DNA of 64,000 nucleotides, taken from the NCBI GenBank assembly GCA_033060915.1, contig CM065392.1, positions 17,672,501 to 17,736,500 of the forward strand. The letters are read 5' to 3'. Source of the DNA: Euryodendron excelsum (lineage: Eukaryota; Streptophyta; Magnoliopsida; Ericales; Pentaphylacaceae). This document shows, piece by piece, positions 59,001 through 64,000 of the stretch; position 1 is the stretch's first letter, and each line of letters opens with the position of its first letter. A program made the translations under genes and the position numbers. The notes under the pieces are model-generated. The model worked only from the letters and a program-made list of their open reading frames with translations. It did no database searches and had not been told where the DNA came from.

Positions 59001-62000
59001 TTCAAAGTGAATAGGGTTGAACTATAGTTAGTCGAAGACTATCATAGGTGAATCTAGGATAGATTGACATGTAGGTACCGAAAGGACGAGGTAGGGTGAT
59101 AGCTTAGTGCGTCTTCCCTACACGTAACCAACCTTCAAACCTAGATCACTGATTTCAAAGACCAAAAAGGAGTTATTTTTCTAAAAAGGGCTAAATATTT
59201 TCCAAAGGTTGCCAAACAACCCGTTTTCCTAAAAAATCCTCTCTCGAGGAGATATTTTCAAATCGTTTTCCAAAACCCTAAGTGTAGTCTTCGGATTATT
59301 CTTAGTTTTTAGGTGACCTAACTCACCTTAATTAAGTTAGGTGGCGACTCCGAATCTTTTTCAAAAGCCCTTTATTCAAACCAATTTTTCAATTCAAACC
59401 TAGTCGCACTCATTCTTCTAGGAGGGTGAGTTCTAACGAGAGAGTACAACGTTTTTCCCACTTGGGTGAGTATTCCTCGAGTGCGAAAAATCTGGGCGCG
59501 ACAGTTTTTAAGGGATGAATGAACATAATATGCGTAATGCAAGTAGAGACGTGAACATACAAGGTTGGCTTCACCACATAATCAAGGGGGGCGAATTCAC
59601 ATGGTCCAAGGTTGAATTAGAAGAAAGCCATCGACATGGTGACTTTCAACAATCCTTCCTACACATGAATCGGAGATTCTCTTGTTCCAAGCATACAAGA
59701 AACAGGGGAAGAAGATAGGAGATTAAAATAGAAGAAAATCCAAGTGGGTTAGAAGGAAGAAGAGAGAAGGGGGAAGTACGTAAATATAAAAGAAAGCCTA
59801 CCTTGTTTTCTTCTTGTTTTGTTTGCTTTATTTGCTTTGCTTTGCTTGATCCTTGAGAGCTTCCGAGTTGCAGCACCTTAAGTCTTCAATGGAGGCTTGT
59901 GTATGAGTATATGGAGTGTGTGTGAGTGTATGGAGTGTTAAGGTTAAGTGTATGGTCGTTAGGGTCTAAGGAAATTGGAGGAAGCTAGGGTTTTGAAAGA
60001 CTTCGAGCTCTATAATTCGAAAAGCAGAGTTTTTGGACTGAGTTTGCGGACTCTTTTCACGTAGAGGGAGGCTCTGTATTTATAGACATAAGATTAGCCT
60101 AGCGCATGTTGCAATGGCGCTAGGGCAATTTTTCCATTAGCACCACTAACAGTGGCGCCAGCCACTTAGGAAATGTTTTAGGTTGGCAATAAATGTATCT
60201 TTTGACCCTTGATATGAAAGGCAAAAGATTTGGGCGCCTCTATTAGTGACTACCATGCAATTTTTGGCTTGGTTCCACTAGGAGTGACTCCAAAACATTC
60301 CCAGACCATGCAATTCTTGTCAAGCCCGTTACCCCTGGGAATGTTTCGGAAGGACAAGAATGGTATGGAAGGCCAGAAATGGGTAGAAACCCTTAAAATA
60401 GTGTCCCAGGGGTAACGGGCTTGAAAAACAATATCGGGATGGTCGACCGAGGTTTTAAGGGCAAAATGGTCAACTAGACTGAAACACCACCGGAATGGAC
60501 TTCGAATGACTCATGAGAGGACTTGAATGTTTGAAACACTATCTAAAGTGTTTCGGGGAGTTGTCGGTTTGATAATTAGAGCTGGTGTGGCTAAAAAAGG
60601 CGACGGCCCACCAGGGGCCAAAAAGTTATTTTACACCGAATTTGTTGGAATAGACTCAGAATGATCTGGAAAGATGTTGGAAGGTTAGGAATACTATTAA
60701 AAGCATCCTTAGGAGGTTACCGGTTTGATACTCAGAGCTGGTGTGGTTCCTGGAGGCGCTCGAATGCTTAAGGGCAAAATGGTCATTTTGACCGGATGGT
60801 CTCGGAATTAGTCTGGAACCAACTGGAAGGCACTTGAACATGCTGGATCATTTTTGGGACAATCTTGGGAAGGTGGACTTACCGCTTGAGAACTTAGGTA
60901 CTTTCTCAAGAAGCATGTCAGAAAAGGCCTAAGGGACAGTTTGGTCATTTTTTACCGGAGTGGGCTAGCAAGCACTGGTGTTGATCTGGGTTTTGAGTGC
61001 TTTCGTCACTTTAACAGCCTGTGATGAGTTAGTTTCCAAAGGTATCTCGTCTTTTGATAAACGTGTCATGGCCAAGAGGCAAATTCTGTCCCGTAACATA
61101 GGGGTTTTGTTGGCAACTTCTAATGTCGACCTGTATGTGAGGGTTTTTGCCACTCTAACGGTTGTGATATTTGCGAGTGTTTCTGCCACTCTGACGGTGT
61201 GTGTTTATTCTAGAGACTGCCTAATCTCAGGAAGCTGCTAGGTGGACTTATCGTCTAAGGAATCAACTTTCTTGATAGACATGCTAAATAACGAACATTC
61301 TTCATTAGCGGGCTAGCAAGCACCAAAGGTGGACCGGTCTACCATCTTGAGGACTTGGATTCCGTCCTGGTCAACGGGTTTGAAGGGACTTACCATTTGA
61401 AAGAGTTTTCTAGAAAAATGTGCTGGACTGGATGGTCTTACTGCTTGAGGGATCAACTTTCTCAATAGGCGTGCCGAATTTGATTTGAATTGGAATCGGA
61501 TTGAAATTGAATTTGAGATTGAAATAGGGACTTACCATCTCTAGAAAGGCGTGCCAACTGAAATTGGACTAAGCAATGCCACAAGGGCATTTTGGTTATT
61601 TTGCCTTTGTTGGGCCCAATGAGCCCACGAAGCGATTGATTGATTGGATTGAGTCTGAAAAATTAATTTAGACTTGAATGTGTTTGTGTCACTTTAGATG
61701 TGACTTCGGTCAGACTGGAGATTGCTGATTAGGCAAAAATGGGGTGCTTACAGCAGGCACTAGTGTTGACCTAGGTTTTGAGTGTTTTCGTCACTAGTGT
61801 TGACTTACTTTCTCAATTAACTGGTTTGAATTGGAATTAAAACTGGAATTGAAGTTGAAATATGGACTTACCATCTTTAGGAAGACGTGCTAATTGGAAT
61901 TGGCTGAAGCAATGCTCCAAAGGCATTTTTGTCATTTCGCTTCTATTGGGTTTGACAGGCCAGCAAAGCAATTGATTGACTAGATTGAGTTTGAAAAGAT

Positions 62001-62088
62001 GGTTTAGACTTAAATGTGTCTACGTCAATTTGAATGTGAGTCTGAAAAGGCCAGAGATTGACGAGTGGGCAAAAATGAGGTGCTTACA

Positions 62089-62104
62089 GTTGCCTCTCTT
62101 TTTC
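62089..62104 (-). other. probable polypurine tract of the element ending in LTR A
   Basis: On the minus strand this reads AAAAAGAGAGGCAAC directly before TGTAAGCACC. Purine content and position fit a plus-strand primer; this is what suggests A is a 3' LTR and not a solo LTR. Confidence 0.55.
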
Positions 62105-62284
62105 TGCATTTGCTTGTCGAAGGCAGAAAATGATAAAGTAAGAGTCCTATGTGACTGCGTGGCAATCAGAGGGTTAGAATTTTGAAAATTTTGAAGACTG
62201 GAGCTTAAAAATTGTAGATTGGCCCAACGGGACACTTGAAATCAGATTTTGGCGGGCAAAAGGGCCAAATTGGCCAAAATTGGT

Positions 62285-63729
62285 CTGTGGCGCCACTCCT
62301 AGTAGTGCCTATTTTGAAATAGCCTTGGCGCCACTGGTAGTGGTGCTAGACCTGAGAATAAACACTAGTAAAGCCTCTTGTTCGAGGTTTACGAGTTTAT
62401 TTAAGTTTTTGGGTTTTGAGAGCCCTTTTTGAGTATTTTGCAAGGAAGGACTCTTTGGGCATTAAAGGAGTGAGTTTACGGAACCCTGGAGAGTTGCTTG
62501 AAGTAGTCAACGTCGTCGGAGTTATTGCCGAAAAGGAAGATTTTGCTGGAGAACTTCAAGAGGTGAGTTTTTTGTTTTGTGTTGATTTTGATATATATAA
62601 CTCCGTTCGAGTCGTGCAAATAGTAGAAATTGATGTTTTGATGTGCTTTGAAAACTCTGGTGGAATTATTTCTATGTTTTGATGCTCATTTAATTGAGTT
62701 TGAGTAGTTTTGCATGTTTATGTAAAGAGAGTTTCTATAAGAATTGAAAATTTGCTATTGCTGCTTTAGGTATTAGGTTTTCTGGCTAGATTTTTGCATC
62801 ATGTGCCTTAGAAAAATGTGTTCAACAATCATGTCAAATTTTGTGATTTTTCAAAAACTTTTTTAATTTTTCAAAAAATAGGAAAAATCCTTTAAAAATA
62901 AGAAAAATTGAGAAATTGATAGAATTGTTTGAGCTTGATATTTAGAAAAATATAAGAATATTTAAAAAAATATTTGAAGTAGTTTTAAGAGATTTTGTGA
63001 TGATTTTGAAAATTATTGGATTTTTAAAAGATAGAACATGTGTTTGAAAATTTAAAAATTCTGAGAATGTATATAGATTGTTTTATGTGTGTTAGTGCTA
63101 CGTGATTGCAATGCCGTGGGGGGCGCACAGCTTGTGTTTTGTTGTCACGTCTTGGGCGTTGTAGGGACCATTTATAAATGAGACTTTGCTGAAATTTTTT
63201 CAAAATTGGAAAAAAATTTAGAAAATTTTTGAAAATAAAATCTTTTTAAAGGAGAAAGATATAAAACCTTTGAGGGTAGGGCCTTTTTGGCAGAGAAGAC
63301 CTCAAGAAACTCAAGGGACTTAGAATAAAATTTTTTGAAAGAAAAACTTAGAAAAATCTTTGAAAATGGAATTTTGAGTAAAACTTTTGAAACTACCTAC
63401 CAATCTTTAGGGCAGGAAGTTTGACACGGTCAGGTGGTATACAAGATTGATTGGTAGGTATTGCTTGAGAGTATGTGGAGTCCCCCAAAGGATGATACTA
63501 TTGATATTCATCTATGAGGGAGATTGTGGAGTCCCTTACCAAGGAGAGGGATTTGCTTCTAGCTAGGTGTGCAGACTATGAGTGGGGCAGGCTTGGATCC
63601 ATAGCGGCTGGTGCTTCTTCGAGTGCTTCTTTTATTGATGATGTGGCTGGCGAGCTGATGGATCTTTCCTTGGTTGACTCTTTTTTTGATGATGATGTGG
63701 AGCATTATATCTTTGCTCCTTGTTCTTGA
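62285..63729 (+). other. possible antisense gene inside the element to the right of LTR A
   Basis: On the plus strand a GGCGCCAC repeat region (62285-62350) is followed by a TATA-like TTTATTTAAG (about 62395), an open frame from ATG 62416 (RALFEYFARKDSLGI...) reaching a splice-donor-like GAG|GTGAG at 62562/62563, a T/A-rich stretch, and a 71-codon ORF at 63514-63729 (REIVESLTKERDLLLARC, then an acidic end). Tat/Ogre-type elements are known to carry extra antisense ORFs between pol and the 3' LTR. The product is not recognised and the splicing is a guess. Confidence 0.35.
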
Positions 63730-64000
63730 TTCATTTCTAGATTTTTAACACCTGCATTTATAAAGAGACAAACTTTCATCTTAGTATTTTCCTCAGTTGG
63801 GTTGATAGCTCTTTTCCTTTATTGCATGACTGGGATGTTTTCCTGTATGGTTAGTACAGATATATATGAGAAATATAAATGGAAATTACTCCCCGTTGTT
63901 TGATGCTTTGATTGTATTATTATCTTATGAGAGAGCCCTCTATTTCCTTGAAGGCAATAGAAGAGAGTATTTATGGTAAAAATCTAGAGAGGAGGTATTT
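63730..64000. other. AT-rich end of window; nothing recognised
   Basis: No coding or repeat signal could be supported. Confidence 0.4.

Larger units (their letters stand above)
53888..59503 (+). mobile_element. LTR D, innermost solo LTR, expanded by internal tandem repeats
   Basis: 5616 bp, TGTAAGCACCCC to GGGCGCGACA, perfect GTTTT duplication (53883-53887 and 59504-59508). It is longer than B because of expanded repeats at 54120-54930 and 55040-55580. TATAAATA at 56033-56040 and leader donor ACAAG|GTAGGC at 56358 match B. The innermost position means it inserted after C. Confidence 0.82.
51345..61752 (-). mobile_element. LTR C, solo, nested in A and split by D
   Basis: C is 51345-53887 plus 59504-61752, about 4.8 kb. 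Minus-strand end TGTCGTGCCCC, start reversed TGTAAGCACCCC. Flanks GCAGA and GCAGG form a 5-bp duplication with one mismatch. TATA box, reversed, at 60077-60084; leader donor, reversed, at 59796-59801. Same purine/pyrimidine-rich degenerate block as B (here purine-rich on the plus strand, 52480-53500). Confidence 0.78.
43919..62088 (-). mobile_element. LTR A, outermost minus-strand LTR, split by B and C
   Basis: A consists of 43919-44978, 49411-51344 and 61753-62088. The minus-strand end is TGTCACACTTC (reverse of ...GCGCGACA) and the start, reversed, is TGTAAGCACCTCATTTTT. The purine run AGAAAAAGAGAGGCAAC on the minus strand directly upstream (62104-62089) looks like a polypurine tract. A would then be the 3' LTR of an element extending right beyond the window, inserted in the gag at 43918. 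A TATA-like TATTTATA lies at 50533-50540. The pieces total about 3.3 kb, shorter than B, so A has internal deletions. Confidence 0.7.

Overview
This is plant nuclear DNA, most likely from an angiosperm with a large repeat-rich genome. The evidence is plant-specific retrotransposon lineages, a Mutator-like transposon carrying a plant mobile domain gene, GT-AG introns several kilobases long, and abundant (GA)n and (TC)n microsatellites. No rRNA, tRNA, CRISPR array or bacterial-style operon was seen. The species cannot be named from sequence alone. Everything was read by eye, so exon borders are inferred from GT/AG sites and frame, and family assignments rest on motifs, not searches.

Layout. 1-6168: 3' part of a decayed Sirevirus-like Ty1/copia element (end of integrase, reverse transcriptase, RNase H, an extra third ORF, two polypurine tracts, 3' LTR). 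9008-19230: the only recognisable host gene, a COMM-domain gene on the minus strand. Four phase-0 exons are visible and the terminal exon is not. Its introns hold a possible old LTR, small inverted-repeat elements and a long foldback. 19240-29692: a complete Mutator-like element (19250-29682) with about 255-bp terminal inverted repeats and a perfect 10-bp target duplication. It lies 9 bp upstream of the COMM start codon, so it separates the gene from its own promoter. It holds three minus-strand genes: a MuDR-type transposase with frame lesions, an apparently intact six-exon plant mobile domain (PMD, MAIN-like) gene, and an unrecognised 252-codon ORF. It also holds a six-copy 178-bp tandem array, five CACGTG palindromes, and arrays of 16-17 bp palindromes in both termini.

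29756-36000: displaced host promoter side, filled by a 4.3-kb inverted-repeat element containing a copia-type solo LTR, a tandem repeat and a 1.2-kb TIR element, then a Sirevirus-type solo LTR with a 5-bp target duplication. 36000-38283: AT-rich DNA with a degenerate repeated motif. 38284-62088: nested LTR DNA. A fragment beginning TGTAAGCACCCC is cut by a chromovirus-like Ty3/gypsy element (LTR, Met-tRNA primer site, broken gag). That gag is cut by LTR A (minus strand). A contains LTR B (plus) and LTR C (minus), and C contains LTR D (plus). A, B, C and D are one family of 4-6 kb LTRs with TG...CA ends; B and D have perfect 5-bp target duplications. 62089-64000: probably the interior of the element whose 3' LTR is A, with a possible antisense gene on the plus strand.

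The most notable structure is the Mutator-like element: a transposase, a captured PMD gene (a family tied to transposon silencing in Arabidopsis), an orphan ORF and arrays of candidate protein-binding repeats, inserted where its terminus can supply an in-frame upstream ATG to a host gene.
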